Source: Candidatus Rokuibacteriota bacterium (GTDB lineage: Bacteria; Methylomirabilota; Methylomirabilia; Rokubacteriales; CSP1-6). Taken from it: a stretch of DNA of 64,000 nucleotides. Shown here one piece after another: positions 8,280-16,185 of this stretch (position 1 is the stretch's first letter; every line of letters starts with the position of its first letter). Position numbers and translations under genes: made by a program. Where the stretch lies: NCBI GenBank assembly GCA_003221695.1, contig QHSX01000048.1, forward strand, positions 42,737 to 106,736. Direction: 5' to 3'. The notes below the pieces were generated by a model. That model did not search any database. It was not told the origin of the DNA and saw only the letters and a program-made list of their open reading frames with translations.

Positions 8280-9046
8280 TCGGGCACGCCCTCGAGCGGT
8301 GAGGACGCGGTCGCGTAGAGCTTCTTGCCGATCCGCCCGGCGCGGTAGGCGAGCCGCCCCGCCTCGATGGCGAGCCGCATGGCCCGCGCCATCGCCACCG
8401 GATCCCGCGAGCCGGCGATCGCCGTGTTCATGAGGACGCCCTCGCAGCCGAGCTCCATCGCGATCGCTGCGTCCGAGGCCGTGCCCACCCCCGCGTCGAC
8501 GATGACGGGCACGGACACTGACTCGAGGATGATCTTGATGTTGTACGGGTTCCGGATCCCGAGCCCCGAGCCGATCGGCGCGGCCAGCGGCATGACGCAC
8601 GCGGCGCCCGCCTCCTCGAGCTTCCGCGCGATCACCGGGTCGTCGTTCGTATACGGCATCACCGTGAACCCGTCGCGCGCGAGCTTCCGCGTCGCTTCGA
8701 GCAGCCCCTCGACGTCGGGGAAGAGCGTGCGCGAGTCGCCGATGACCTCGAGCTTCAGCATCTCGCCGAGGCCCGCCTCGCGCGCGAGGTACGCGGTGCG
8801 GATCGCCTCGTCGGCGGTGTAGCACCCCGCCGTGTTCGGCAGCAGCGTGTAGCGCGTGGTGTCCAGGTGATCCAGCAGGGACTCGCCCGACGGCAGGCTC
8901 ACCCGCCGGAGCGCGACGGTGATGATCTGGGCGCCGGAGGCTTCGTGCGCCTCCTTCATCACGTCCATGGACGCGTACTTCCCCGTGCCGACGATGAGCC
9001 GCGAGGAGAACTCTTTGCCACCGAGGACCAGGTTCGTGTCGTTCAT
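8267..9046 (-). CDS. thiG: thiazole synthase ThiG
   Basis: 259 residues. ThiG builds the thiazole phosphate from deoxyxylulose phosphate, dehydroglycine and ThiS thiocarboxylate. Signatures: [12 protein letters not shown] near 14-25, [18 protein letters not shown] near 70, the Schiff-base lysine in LKLEVIGD near 98, and [20 protein letters not shown] near 177 followed by [11 protein letters not shown]. The ATG at 9046 is 4 bases after the thiS stop. An in-frame ATG 45 bases earlier lies inside thiS and would add a non-family extension, so it was not used. Confidence 0.94.
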   Translation of the reverse strand: MNDTNLVLGGKEFSSRLIVGTGKYASMDVMKEAHEASGAQIITVALRRVSLPSGESLLDHLDTTRYTLLPNTAGCYTADEAIRTAYLAREAGLGEMLKLEVIGDSRTLFPDVEGLLEATRKLARDGFTVMPYTNDDPVIARKLEEAGAACVMPLAAPIGSGLGIRNPYNIKIILESVSVPVIVDAGVGTASDAAIAMELGCEGVLMNTAIAGSRDPVAMARAMRLAIEAGRLAYRAGRIGKKLYATASSPLEGVPDWTS

Positions 9047-9050
9047 GCCG

Positions 9051-9251
9051 CTATCCCCCACCCATCGGTCGTACGATTTCCACCTTGTCACCCGCGTTGA
9101 GGCGCGTCGCCGCGTAGGCGCTCTTGGGCGTGACCTCGCGGTTCACCGCCACGGCCGTGTACTCGCGCTTGACACCCAGGTGCGCCAGCAGCGCCTCCAC
9201 GCTGGTGCCCTCGGCGATCTCGTGCTCTTTGCCGTTCACCGTGATCCGCAT
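9051..9251 (-). CDS. thiS: sulfur carrier protein ThiS
   Basis: 66 residues with a beta-grasp ubiquitin-like fold: [19 protein letters not shown] at the N-terminus, [10 protein letters not shown] in the middle, and the mandatory C-terminal Gly-Gly in RPMGGG. ThiF adenylates this tail and it then carries the thiocarboxylate to ThiG. The end has three glycines rather than two. The ATG at 9251 directly follows the terminator-like hairpin of the riboswitch. The frame stays open upstream through the riboswitch, but those codons are the aptamer and are not protein. First gene of the thi operon. Confidence 0.92.
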   Translation of the reverse strand: MRITVNGKEHEIAEGTSVEALLAHLGVKREYTAVAVNREVTPKSAYAATRLNAGDKVEIVRPMGGG

Positions 9252-9255
9252 AAGC

Positions 9256-9287
9256 AAAACGGCCGCAACCCTCGCCGGGTGCGGCCG
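9256..9287 (-). terminator. attenuator hairpin between TPP aptamer and thiS
   Basis: On the minus strand CGGCCGCA (9287-9280) pairs perfectly with TGCGGCCG (9267-9260) across a 12-base loop, then TTTT follows at 9259-9256, only 4 bases before the thiS ATG. It fits an intrinsic terminator used as the expression platform of the riboswitch. The loop contains GAGGG, so the hairpin could also affect ribosome access. Confidence 0.7.
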
Positions 9288-9302
9288 CGTTCGTCTCTCG
9301 CT

Positions 9303-9390
9303 CGCCATGTTCCCTTCGCTGGAATTACCCAGAGCAGGTTCGAGGGGTCCCGGGCCGCACCCGGTTCTCAGGAATCCTCCCCCCACGGCG
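9303..9390 (-). promoter_or_regulatory. TPP riboswitch (thi box) aptamer
   Basis: The minus strand carries CTGAGA at 9372-9367, then GAACCTGCTCTGGGTAAT and TCCAGCGAAGGGAA, an almost perfect match to the thi-box core. The closing stem P1 is visible: CGCCGTG (9390-9384) pairs with CATGGCG (9309-9303) with one G-U pair. The arm between CTGAGA and GAACC is GC-rich and self-complementary (ACCGGG/CCCGGG). It lies in the 5' leader of thiS-thiG-thiE-thiO and should switch the operon off when thiamine pyrophosphate binds. Confidence 0.93.
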
Positions 9391-9398
9391 CCACTCGA

Positions 9399-9407
9399 AG
9401 TATACCA
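9399..9407 (-). promoter_or_regulatory. extended -10 promoter for the thi operon
   Basis: TGGTATACT on the minus strand (9407-9399) is an extended -10 element (TGn plus TATACT). It lies 9 bases before the P1 stem of the riboswitch, so the transcript would begin almost exactly at the aptamer. No good -35 box is seen, which an extended -10 does not need. It overlaps the last bases downstream of the synthetase stop at 9414. Confidence 0.6.
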
Positions 9408-9413
9408 CTCTCG

Positions 9414-11363
9414 CTACACCGCCTCCGTGATCGCCCTCACCGCTGTGGGGTTCTCGAGCGACGAGAGATCGCCCGGCTCCTTGCCGAGGTACGTCGCGCG
9501 GATCACCCGACGCATGATCTTGGCGCTCCGCGTCTTCGGGAGATCGCGCGTGAAAAGCACGCGCTCGGGTTTGAGCGCCTTGCCCATCTGGCGGGCGACG
9601 CGCTCGGTGAGCTCGCTGCGGAGCGCGTCCGACGGCGACTGACCCGGTCGCAGGACGACGAAACAGACGATCGCCTCGCCCTTCACCTGATGGGGCACGC
9701 CGACGACGCCCGCCTCGGCCACCGCCGGGTGACCCACCAGCACCGACTCGACCTCCGCGGGGCCGAGGCGCTTGCCCGCGATCTTGAGCGTGTCGTCCGA
9801 GCGTCCCTGGAGGAACCAGAAGCCGTCCGCGTCGATCAGCGCCCAGTCTCCGTGTACCCAGACGTTCTTCCAGCGCGACCAGTACGTCTCCTCGTAGCGC
9901 GCCGGGTCCTTCCAGAAGCCCTGCGTCATGCCGGGCCACGGCGCCGTGACGACGAGCTCACCGACCTGGCCGCGCACGGGCCGGCCCGTCTCATCGAAGA
10001 CGTCCGCCGCCATGCCGGGAATCAGCCCCGCGAAAGAGCAGGGTTTGATCGGCGCGATCGGAAAGCATCCGAGGATGCCGCCCGAAATCTCGGTGCCGCC
10101 CGTGTAGTTGATGATCGGCAGGCGCGCCTTGCCGACGTTCTCGAAGAGCCACCGGTAGGGCTCGGGGTTCCAGGGCTCGCCCGTCGAGCCCAGGATGCGC
10201 AGCGAGGAGAGCTCGTGAGCGTGGACGTGCTCGGCGCCGTGGGGCATGAGGCTGCGCACCGCGGTCGGCGAGAGCCCCATCACGGTCACCTTGTGGCGCT
10301 CGACAATGGCCCAGAGGCGGTCGGGCTTCGGATAGTCCTGCACGCCCTCGAAGAGCACCGCCGTGGCGCCGTGGAAGAGCCCCGCGGTGATCAGCATCGG
10401 GCCCATGAGCCAGCCGAGGTCGGTGAGCCAGAACAGGCGGTCACCCTCGCCGACGTCGTGGCAGTAGGCGAAGTCGCTCGCGGTCTTGATCAGGAAGCCA
10501 CCGTGGGTGAGCACCGCTCCCTTCGGGCGTCCGGTCGTCCCGGACGTGTAGATGATGAGACACGGCCGGTCCGCCTCGACCGGGAGCGCAGGGCATTGAT
10601 CCGATTCCCTGGCGAGAACGTCGTGCCACCAGAGGTCGCGCCCCGTGGTCCACGGAACCTCGCCGCCGAGCCGCCGATACACCAGCACGTGTTTGACGCT
10701 CGGAGAGGCCGCGACGGCGTCGTCGGCCGTCGCCTTCATCTTCACGACCTGGCCGCGGCGATAGAAGCCGTCGGCGGTCACGAGCGCCTTTGCCTCGCAA
10801 TCTTGAAGCCGCGAGGCGACGGCCTGGGCACCGTACCCCGAGAAGCACGGCGTGTAGACCGCGCCGATCCTCACGACCGCGAGCGTGGCGATCGCCGCCT
10901 CGGGCGACATCGGCAGGAACACGCCGACGCGGTCGCCCTCGCCGACACCGAGACGCCTCAAGGCGTTCGCGAGCCGGTTCACCTCGCGCGCGAGCTCGCG
11001 GTAGCTCAGGGTCCGGCTCTGGCCGTCGTCCCCCTCCCAGATGATCGCGGGCTTGTCACCGCGGCCGGCGTCGAGGTTCTTGTCCACACAGTTGTCGGTG
11101 AAGTTCAGGAGCCCACCCGGGAACCACCGGGGCCACTCGATCCCGCGCGCGGCGTCCAGCACGCGCGTGTACGGCTTCGTCCAGCGGACGCCGAGGTCGC
11201 GCACGACGGCGTCCCAGTACCACTCGGGGTCCTCGCTGCTCCGCCGCTGCAGCGCTTCCAGCGAGCCGATCTGGTGGGCCCGCATGAACCGCCCGATGCG
11301 CGAGCGCTCGACATACTCCCTCGTGGGCCGCCAGACGATCTCGCTGCGAACGTCCTCGCTCAT
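9414..11363 (-). CDS. acetyl-CoA-synthetase-like AMP-forming acyl-CoA ligase
   Basis: 649 residues, the size of Acs. An N-terminal ACS domain (WYWDAVVRDLGVRWTKPY) is followed by the AMP-binding core: LIIYTSGTTGRPKGAVLTHG near 250-270 (P-loop), NYTGGTEISGGI near 395, HGDWALIDADGFWFLQGRSDD near 500, and the C-terminal KTRSAKIMRR near 613 with the catalytic lysine. It activates a short carboxylic acid with ATP and CoA. The substrate pocket residues were not compared, so acetate, propionate or another acid are all possible. The ATG at 11363 (MSEDVRSEIVW) fits the family start. It is probably transcribed separately from the thi operon downstream. Confidence 0.85.
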   Translation of the reverse strand: MSEDVRSEIVWRPTREYVERSRIGRFMRAHQIGSLEALQRRSSEDPEWYWDAVVRDLGVRWTKPYTRVLDAARGIEWPRWFPGGLLNFTDNCVDKNLDAGRGDKPAIIWEGDDGQSRTLSYRELAREVNRLANALRRLGVGEGDRVGVFLPMSPEAAIATLAVVRIGAVYTPCFSGYGAQAVASRLQDCEAKALVTADGFYRRGQVVKMKATADDAVAASPSVKHVLVYRRLGGEVPWTTGRDLWWHDVLARESDQCPALPVEADRPCLIIYTSGTTGRPKGAVLTHGGFLIKTASDFAYCHDVGEGDRLFWLTDLGWLMGPMLITAGLFHGATAVLFEGVQDYPKPDRLWAIVERHKVTVMGLSPTAVRSLMPHGAEHVHAHELSSLRILGSTGEPWNPEPYRWLFENVGKARLPIINYTGGTEISGGILGCFPIAPIKPCSFAGLIPGMAADVFDETGRPVRGQVGELVVTAPWPGMTQGFWKDPARYEETYWSRWKNVWVHGDWALIDADGFWFLQGRSDDTLKIAGKRLGPAEVESVLVGHPAVAEAGVVGVPHQVKGEAIVCFVVLRPGQSPSDALRSELTERVARQMGKALKPERVLFTRDLPKTRSAKIMRRVIRATYLGKEPGDLSSLENPTAVRAITEAV

Positions 11364-11404
11364 CCCGCCTCCGCTCTCGACCTTGCTCCCCGAGGAGCAT
11401 CGCA

Positions 11405-11515
11405 ATGGCGAAGCCGATGATACCGCTCCCCGACGACTTCGTTAAGAGGTGGCTCGGCAAGGCGCTTGCGCACGCCCTCGCGCTGCCGGCCAAGGCGAAG
11501 AGGACTACGCGGTGA
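11405..11515 (+). CDS. possible small protein, 36 residues
   Basis: The frame opens MAKPMIPLPDDFVKRW and ends ...KRTTR. GAGGAG lies 8 bases before the ATG, a strong ribosome site in a gap where no other plus-strand gene starts. The middle (DDFVKRWLGKALAHAL) would form an amphipathic helix and the tail is basic. It is divergent from the synthetase gene at 11363 and runs into the 3' end of the aspartic-protease fragment on the other strand. I do not recognise a family. The remaining part of this 141-base gap holds nothing else. Confidence 0.4.
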   Translation: MAKPMIPLPDDFVKRWLGKALAHALALPAKAKRTTR

Positions 11516-11756
11516 GCTCCATGAGCAATCCGGGGACGGGGACGAGGCGGCGGCCGATGGGGTCGGGCGCGAGCCGGAGGCCTTCAAGGGCGTAGGCACC
11601 GAGCAGCGGCGCGGCGGCGGGCTCGGCGAACACGAACAGCGTGACCACCGCGCGGCCGCTCACCCGAATCCAGCTGCGGCCGATGTCGTGCTCGACGCGC
11701 CGCCCGTCCGCCAGCACAAAGGTTGGGGTAAGGCAATGTGCCGGATTCGATACCGG
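11505..11756 (-). pseudogene. C-terminal remnant of a retropepsin-like aspartic protease
   Basis: The decoded C-terminal part reads FVLADGRRVEHDIGRSW, then VVTLFVFAEPAAAPLLGA and YALEGLRLAPDPIGRRLVPV. These are the typical second-half blocks of bacterial clan AA single-domain aspartic proteases. The first half, with the catalytic Asp-Ser/Thr-Gly, is absent: only about 40 bases separate this segment from the stop of the upstream gene, and the sole usable initiator is a GTG at 11717. It is best read as a decayed gene cut by rearrangement next to the YyaL-like gene. Confidence 0.65.
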
Positions 11757-11758
11757 AG

Positions 11759-13789
11759 TTAGACCGCGTCGAGTTGACGAGCGAGCGATTCCCTGTCGGT
11801 GACGGGTAGCTCGCAGGCGTAGTTCCGGCAGACATAGGCAGTCGCCTTGCCACCCACGGCCTCGCGATTCTGGAGGAGCGGGATGCCCTCGGCGCCCTTC
11901 GGGTCGCCCGCAACCAACCCGGCGACGACGCGGTTCGGCAGATACCGACCGAAGACCTCGGCCGCCAGCGGCGCCAGGCCGTTCCCGCCGGGCGGCGCGA
12001 CCAGCGCGATCTCGACGACGGGCCCCAGATGGAAGTCGAGCGCACAGAGAAAGCGGCCGAAGCCGGACGCATGGCGCGCCATGAGGTCCGCCATCGGTCT
12101 GAGCGCCTCGAGCGCCGCCCCTTCGTACCGCCGCTCCCCCGTCAGGATCGCGAGCCTGAGCAGCGTCTCGATCGCGACCGAGCTGCCGCAGGGCACGGCG
12201 TTGTCGAAGAGGTTGCGCGGGCGGACGATGAGCCGCTCGTGGTCGGCCCCGGTGTCGTAGAACCCTTCGAGCCGCTCGTCCCAGAAGAGCCGCAGCATCT
12301 CGTCGGCAAGCCCGCGCGCCTCGTCGAGCCAGCGACGGTCGAAGGTCGCCTCGTAGACACCGACGAGCGCCGCCGCGACCATCGCGTAATCCTCGAGATA
12401 GCCCTTGAGCTTGGCCTGGCCGCCCTTCCACGTCCTGAGGAGCCGGCCGTCCACGCGCATCGCCCCGAGGACGAACTCGGCGTTCTTCACCGCAGCCGCG
12501 ACGTAGTCGGGCCGGCCCAGGGCGCGGCCCGCCTCGGCGAGGGCGCGGCACGCGAGCCCGTTCCAGGCGGCGAGGACCTTGTCGTCGCGCGCCGGGGGAA
12601 CACGCCGCGCGCGCGCCTCGTAGAGCATTCGCCGGATGGGCGCGATGCGCTCGGGGTCGGGCTCGTCCGCGACGTAGAGGATGCTCTCGCCCTCGAAGTT
12701 CGGGCCACGGTCCACGCCCCAGTAGCGCGCCGCGTACTCGGCGTCGCCGGCACCGAGCACCCGCTCGAGCTCCTCGCGGCTCCACACGAAGAACTTCCCC
12801 TCGTGGCCCTCGGAGTCGGCGTCGGTCGCCGAGTAGAAGCCCCCGGCCGGGTCGGTCATCTCGCGAAGGAGGTAGTCGAGCGTCTCCTCGGTGACGCGCC
12901 GGCACTTGCGATCGCCGAAGGCGAGCCAGCCGTGGAGGTAGAGCGAGGCGAGCTGACCGTTGTCGTAGAGCATCTTCTCGAAGTGCGGCACGAGCCAGTG
13001 CGCGTCCACGGAGTAGCGGTGGAAGCCACCGCCGACCTGGTCGTAGATCCCGCCGCGCGCCATCATCGTCAGCGTCGTGTGGACCATCTGGCGGGCCCGC
13101 GCGTTCTTCGAGCGCCGCCAGAAGCGCAGGACGAACTCCCAGATCATCGGCTGGGGAAACTTCGGCGCGCCCCCGAGCCCGCCCTCCCTCTCGTCGAACT
13201 GGGCCGAGAGCGCCTGGAAGGCGCCGAACAGGATCTCGTCGGTGAGGAGCTGGGTCGAGCTACGGAGCCGGTCTGCCTGGGTGAGCGCCTCGCCGATCTG
13301 GCGCGCCGAGGCCGTCACCTCGCCGCGTCGGTTCGCCCACGCCTCCGCGAGCGCCTGGAGAAGCCGCGGAAACCCCGGCAGGCCGTGCCGCTCGACGGGC
13401 GGGAAATAGGTGCCGCCGTAGAACGGCTCGCCCTCGGGCGTGAGGAAGACCGTCATCGGCCAGCCGCCGTGGCCGGTCATCGACTGCACCGCCTGCATGT
13501 AGATCTGGTCGACGTCGGGCCGCTCCTCGCGGTCCACCTTCACGCACACGAAGTGCCGGTTCATGAGGGCCGCGATCTCGGGGTCCTCGAACGACTCGCG
13601 CTCCATCACGTGGCACCAGTGGCACGCGGAGTAGCCGACCGAGAGGAGGACGGGCTTGTCCTCGGCGCGCGCGCGGGCGAAGGCCTCCTCGCCCCACGGG
13701 TACCAATCGACGGGGTTGTGCGCGTGCTGCAGGAGGTAGGGGCTCGTCTCGCGCGCGAGTCGATTTTCGGTCACGCAGTCCTCTTTCAT
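11759..13789 (-). CDS. YyaL/SSP411-type thioredoxin-domain protein
   Basis: 676 residues. The N-terminal 170 residues form a thioredoxin-like domain with [20 protein letters not shown] near 53-72 (CxxC as CHWC) and [22 protein letters not shown] near 115-136. The rest is an (alpha/alpha)6 barrel of the six-hairpin glycosidase fold with [20 protein letters not shown] near 240-260 and [15 protein letters not shown] near 320. The family is cytosolic and of uncertain function, sometimes annotated as a cellobiose-epimerase-like or redox protein. The ATG at 13789 ([19 protein letters not shown]) lies inside the dispersed repeat, whose GAGG is 7 bases upstream. Confidence 0.88.
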   Translation of the reverse strand: MKEDCVTENRLARETSPYLLQHAHNPVDWYPWGEEAFARARAEDKPVLLSVGYSACHWCHVMERESFEDPEIAALMNRHFVCVKVDREERPDVDQIYMQAVQSMTGHGGWPMTVFLTPEGEPFYGGTYFPPVERHGLPGFPRLLQALAEAWANRRGEVTASARQIGEALTQADRLRSSTQLLTDEILFGAFQALSAQFDEREGGLGGAPKFPQPMIWEFVLRFWRRSKNARARQMVHTTLTMMARGGIYDQVGGGFHRYSVDAHWLVPHFEKMLYDNGQLASLYLHGWLAFGDRKCRRVTEETLDYLLREMTDPAGGFYSATDADSEGHEGKFFVWSREELERVLGAGDAEYAARYWGVDRGPNFEGESILYVADEPDPERIAPIRRMLYEARARRVPPARDDKVLAAWNGLACRALAEAGRALGRPDYVAAAVKNAEFVLGAMRVDGRLLRTWKGGQAKLKGYLEDYAMVAAALVGVYEATFDRRWLDEARGLADEMLRLFWDERLEGFYDTGADHERLIVRPRNLFDNAVPCGSSVAIETLLRLAILTGERRYEGAALEALRPMADLMARHASGFGRFLCALDFHLGPVVEIALVAPPGGNGLAPLAAEVFGRYLPNRVVAGLVAGDPKGAEGIPLLQNREAVGGKATAYVCRNYACELPVTDRESLARQLDAV

Positions 13790-13979
13790 CGGGTCGCCTC
13801 GCACGGTGGGGCCCCAGCCCCACGACGTGCTGCGGCTCGCACGACCAGATTCACAGACTCGCCTCGCCTGCGGCTGCGGCTCGCACGACCAGATTCACAG
13901 ACTCGCCTCGCCTGCGGCTGCGGCTCGCACGACCAGATTCACAGACTCGCCTCGCCTGCGGCTGCGGCTCGCACGACCA
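13790..13979 (-). repeat. dispersed repeat locus 2, with three tandem 44-bp units
   Basis: Three exact 44-bp units start at 13832, 13876 and 13920, and a partial fourth starts at 13964. Each unit read on the minus strand includes GAGGCGAGTCTGTGAA and CGTGCGAGCCGCAG. The segment 13790-13831 matches the GGGGCCCC module of locus 1. On the minus strand the array ends GAGGCGACCCGATGAA, whose ATG is the start codon of the YyaL-like gene. It fills the gap between ygfZ and that gene. There are no variable spacers, so it is not CRISPR. Confidence 0.9.
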
Positions 13980-13986
13980 TCCGCGC

Positions 13987-15057
13987 CTAACGGGCGAACG
14001 GCAGGGCGGCGACTCGCGCCGACACGGTCCCCGCGCCCAGGCGTACCGCCACGGCGCGGCCGGGCTCGGCGTGCTCGCGGCGCACGAGCGCGAGCGCGAT
14101 CGGGCGCCCGAGGCCGAGCGAGCGCGTCGCGCTCGTGACTCTGCCCACGGCGGTGCCGTCGACGACGACCTCGGCGCCGTGCGGCGGCGCCGCGTCGCCC
14201 TCGAGCACGAGGCCGGTGAGCCGCCGGTTCACGTGACCGCGGTCGCGGATGCGCACCACGACCTCCTGCCCCGGGTAGCACCCCTTGGTGTGAGAAACCA
14301 GGCGCTCGAGCGGGATCTCGGAGAGGAGCACGCTCTCGTCCACGTCGTGACCGAAGAGCGGCGTGCCCGCCTCGATCCTGAGCGATTCGTACGCGGTAAC
14401 GCCGAGCGGCCGCGCGCCACCGCCGACGAGCGCGTCCCACACGCGGGGGCCGTGTGTCGCCCCGCACGCGACCCAGGCCTCGAGACCGCCCGTCTCCCCG
14501 CCGCCCGTCACGAGGCGGACGGCGATCCCGTCGAGCGTCGCGCCGACGTTCGACCACGCCGGCGCGGGCGGCCGCACGCCCGTGAGACGTTCGACCAGCG
14601 CGGGCGCCTCGGGACCGACGAGCAGGAACAGGGCCGTCTCCTCGCTCGCGTCACGCAGGGAGACCTTCTCCGAGAACAGATAGTGGTCGAGCGCCGCCAG
14701 AACTTTCCGCGCCGTGCCGGGCGGCACGACGAGCAGGATCCTGTCGTCGAGAACCCACACGAAGAGCACGACCTGGACCTTGCCGTGGACGTCGAGCAGC
14801 GTCGCCGCACTCCCCTGCCCCGGGGCGAGCGCCTTGATCTCGTTCGAGAGGAGCGCGTGCAGGAAGGTGGCGCGATCGCGTCCCGTGACCTCGAGCACGC
14901 CGTCGTGGCCGCGGTCTGCGAGCGCCACTCCGCGGCGCGCGCCGGTGTACTCGGCGGCCGCGTCGCCGTAGTCGTCGGGAAGATCCCAATCGCACACCGT
15001 CACGCATCGCGCGCCGGCGACGATGTGCCGGTCGTGCAGGGGCAATCGGTTGGGCAC
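13987..15057 (-). CDS. ygfZ: YgfZ/GcvT-domain folate-binding protein
   Basis: 356 residues of the aminomethyltransferase-like fold. The diagnostic YgfZ block is TKGCYPGQEVVVRIRDRG near 262-279 (K-G-C-Y-x-G-Q-E). FLHALLSNEIKAL near 64 and LFGHDVDESVLLSEIPLE near 234 are further family segments. YgfZ uses tetrahydrofolate and supports the activity or repair of some iron-sulfur enzymes such as MiaB. The ATG at 15057 fits the family N-terminus. It is divergent from mutY, and the two starts are 36 bases apart. Confidence 0.88.
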   Translation of the reverse strand: MPNRLPLHDRHIVAGARCVTVCDWDLPDDYGDAAAEYTGARRGVALADRGHDGVLEVTGRDRATFLHALLSNEIKALAPGQGSAATLLDVHGKVQVVLFVWVLDDRILLVVPPGTARKVLAALDHYLFSEKVSLRDASEETALFLLVGPEAPALVERLTGVRPPAPAWSNVGATLDGIAVRLVTGGGETGGLEAWVACGATHGPRVWDALVGGGARPLGVTAYESLRIEAGTPLFGHDVDESVLLSEIPLERLVSHTKGCYPGQEVVVRIRDRGHVNRRLTGLVLEGDAAPPHGAEVVVDGTAVGRVTSATRSLGLGRPIALALVRREHAEPGRAVAVRLGAGTVSARVAALPFAR

Positions 15058-15077
15058 GCGCTCATTCTAAACCCGCG

Positions 15078-15086
15078 TGCTACACT
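15078..15086 (+). promoter_or_regulatory. extended -10 box directly before mutY
   Basis: TGCTACACT (TGn plus TACACT) ends 7 bases before the GTG start at 15094. No Shine-Dalgarno separates them, so the mutY transcript is probably leaderless or nearly so. Confidence 0.45.
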
Positions 15087-15093
15087 CCGCGCC

Positions 15094-15765
15094 GTGAAGC
15101 TTCCGCCCGCGCCGCTGGTGCGCCGCTTCCAACGTCGCCTGCTCGCGTGGTACGCCGACCACCACCGCGATCTCCCCTGGCGACGGACGCGCCAGCCCTA
15201 TCGCGTGCTCGTCTCCGAGATCATGCTCCAGCAGACCCAGGTGGACCGCGTGATCCCGAAGTACCGTCAGTTCCTTCGGCGCTACCCGACCATCCGGAGG
15301 CTCGCGCGGGCGCGCCCCGAGGAGGTCCGCCGGATCTGGTACCCGCTCGGTTACAACATCCGTCCCCTGCGTCTCTGGGCGATCGCGCGCGAGACCGTCG
15401 CGCGCTACGGCGGGCGTCTGCCCGACGACGCGGCGGCGCTCCAACGCCTCCCGGGCATCGGCCGGTACACGGCGGGCGCGGTCCTCTCGTTCGCCTACGG
15501 GCGCGACGCCGCCGTGCTCGACACGAACGTGCGCCGGGTCCTCGGCCGCGTCTTCCTCGGCCCGCGGCGCCTCGCGCGCGTCCGCGGCGAGAAGACCCTC
15601 TGGGACCTCGCCGAGGCGCTCGTGCCACGCGGCCGCGCGTACGACTTCAACCAGGCCCTCATGGACTTCGGCGCCACGTGGTGCACGCCACAAAAGCCGC
15701 GGTGCCCGCCGTGCCCGATGAAGTCCTTCTGCGCGACCTATCCGAATGCCAATGGCCGCGCCTGA
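15094..15765 (+). CDS. mutY: MutY-type adenine DNA glycosylase, short form
   Basis: 223 residues, about 130 shorter than E. coli MutY. It holds the whole catalytic region: RDLPWRRTRQPYRVLVSEIMLQQTQV near 25-50 (split by position), helix-hairpin-helix LPGIGRYTAGAV near 125 with the catalytic Asp in VLDTNVRRVLG, and the 4Fe-4S loop Cys-x6-Cys-x2-Cys-x5-Cys near 194-210 (CTPQKPRCPPCPMKSFC). It removes adenine opposite 8-oxoguanine. The C-terminal MutT-like domain that recognises 8-oxoG is missing, but a free-standing Nudix protein starts 17 bases downstream. Start is GTG at 15094; a longer open frame upstream is antisense to ygfZ. Confidence 0.9.
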   Translation: MKLPPAPLVRRFQRRLLAWYADHHRDLPWRRTRQPYRVLVSEIMLQQTQVDRVIPKYRQFLRRYPTIRRLARARPEEVRRIWYPLGYNIRPLRLWAIARETVARYGGRLPDDAAALQRLPGIGRYTAGAVLSFAYGRDAAVLDTNVRRVLGRVFLGPRRLARVRGEKTLWDLAEALVPRGRAYDFNQALMDFGATWCTPQKPRCPPCPMKSFCATYPNANGRA

Positions 15766-15782
15766 CGTGGTCTGAGAGCGCG

Positions 15783-16181
15783 ATGCCGCTCATCATCGAG
15801 GTGGCCGCCGCGCTCGTCCGGGACGAGGCGGGCCGCTATCTCATCACCCAGCGGCGGAGCGGCTCTCACCTGGCGGGCCTGTGGGAATTCCCGGGTGGCA
15901 AGAGGGAGGTCGGCGAGTCGCCCGAAGCGGCGCTCCGGCGCGAGCTGATCGAGGAGCTGTCGGCGACCTTCACCGTCGGCGAGAAGCTGGATACAGTCAC
16001 GTGGGAGTATCCCGACCGGACCGTGATCCTGCACTTCTACCGCTGCACGCTCGAGTCGGGGACGATCGAGCCGCGCGAGTCCCAGACCATGGCCTGGGTC
16101 GCCCCCGAGCGGCTCAACGAGTTCGCCTTCCCGCCCGCGGACCGCGAGCTGATCGCTCGGCTCGCCAGGACGGGAGGCTAG
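15783..16181 (+). CDS. Nudix hydrolase, MutT-like
   Basis: 132 residues, a complete single-domain Nudix protein. The Nudix box GGKREVGESPEAALRRELIEEL (residues 38-59; G-x5-E-x7-R-E-L-x-E-E-L) has all catalytic residues. The opening EVAAALVRDEAGRYLITQRR and WEFPGG match MutT/8-oxo-dGTP diphosphatases. Following mutY by 17 bases, it probably cleans 8-oxo-dGTP from the nucleotide pool, and it might also supply the lesion-recognition role missing from the short MutY. The ATG at 15783 has GAG upstream. The stop is 4 bases from the convergent racemase-family stop. Confidence 0.88.
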   Translation: MPLIIEVAAALVRDEAGRYLITQRRSGSHLAGLWEFPGGKREVGESPEAALRRELIEELSATFTVGEKLDTVTWEYPDRTVILHFYRCTLESGTIEPRESQTMAWVAPERLNEFAFPPADRELIARLARTGG

Positions 16182-16185
16182 CGCG

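Noticed and set aside
9051..9386. Longer ThiS of 111 residues
   Set aside because: The extra codons are the TPP aptamer and terminator. The ATG at 9251 gives a standard ThiS.
13832..13979. CRISPR array
   Set aside because: Units are exact tandem 44-mers without spacers between them, and there are no cas genes.
15147..16181. 344-codon frame as a fused MutY-Nudix protein
   Set aside because: The first part is out of frame with mutY and is arginine-rich. Only the Nudix part from 15783 is real, so no fusion or simple frameshift restores a single protein.
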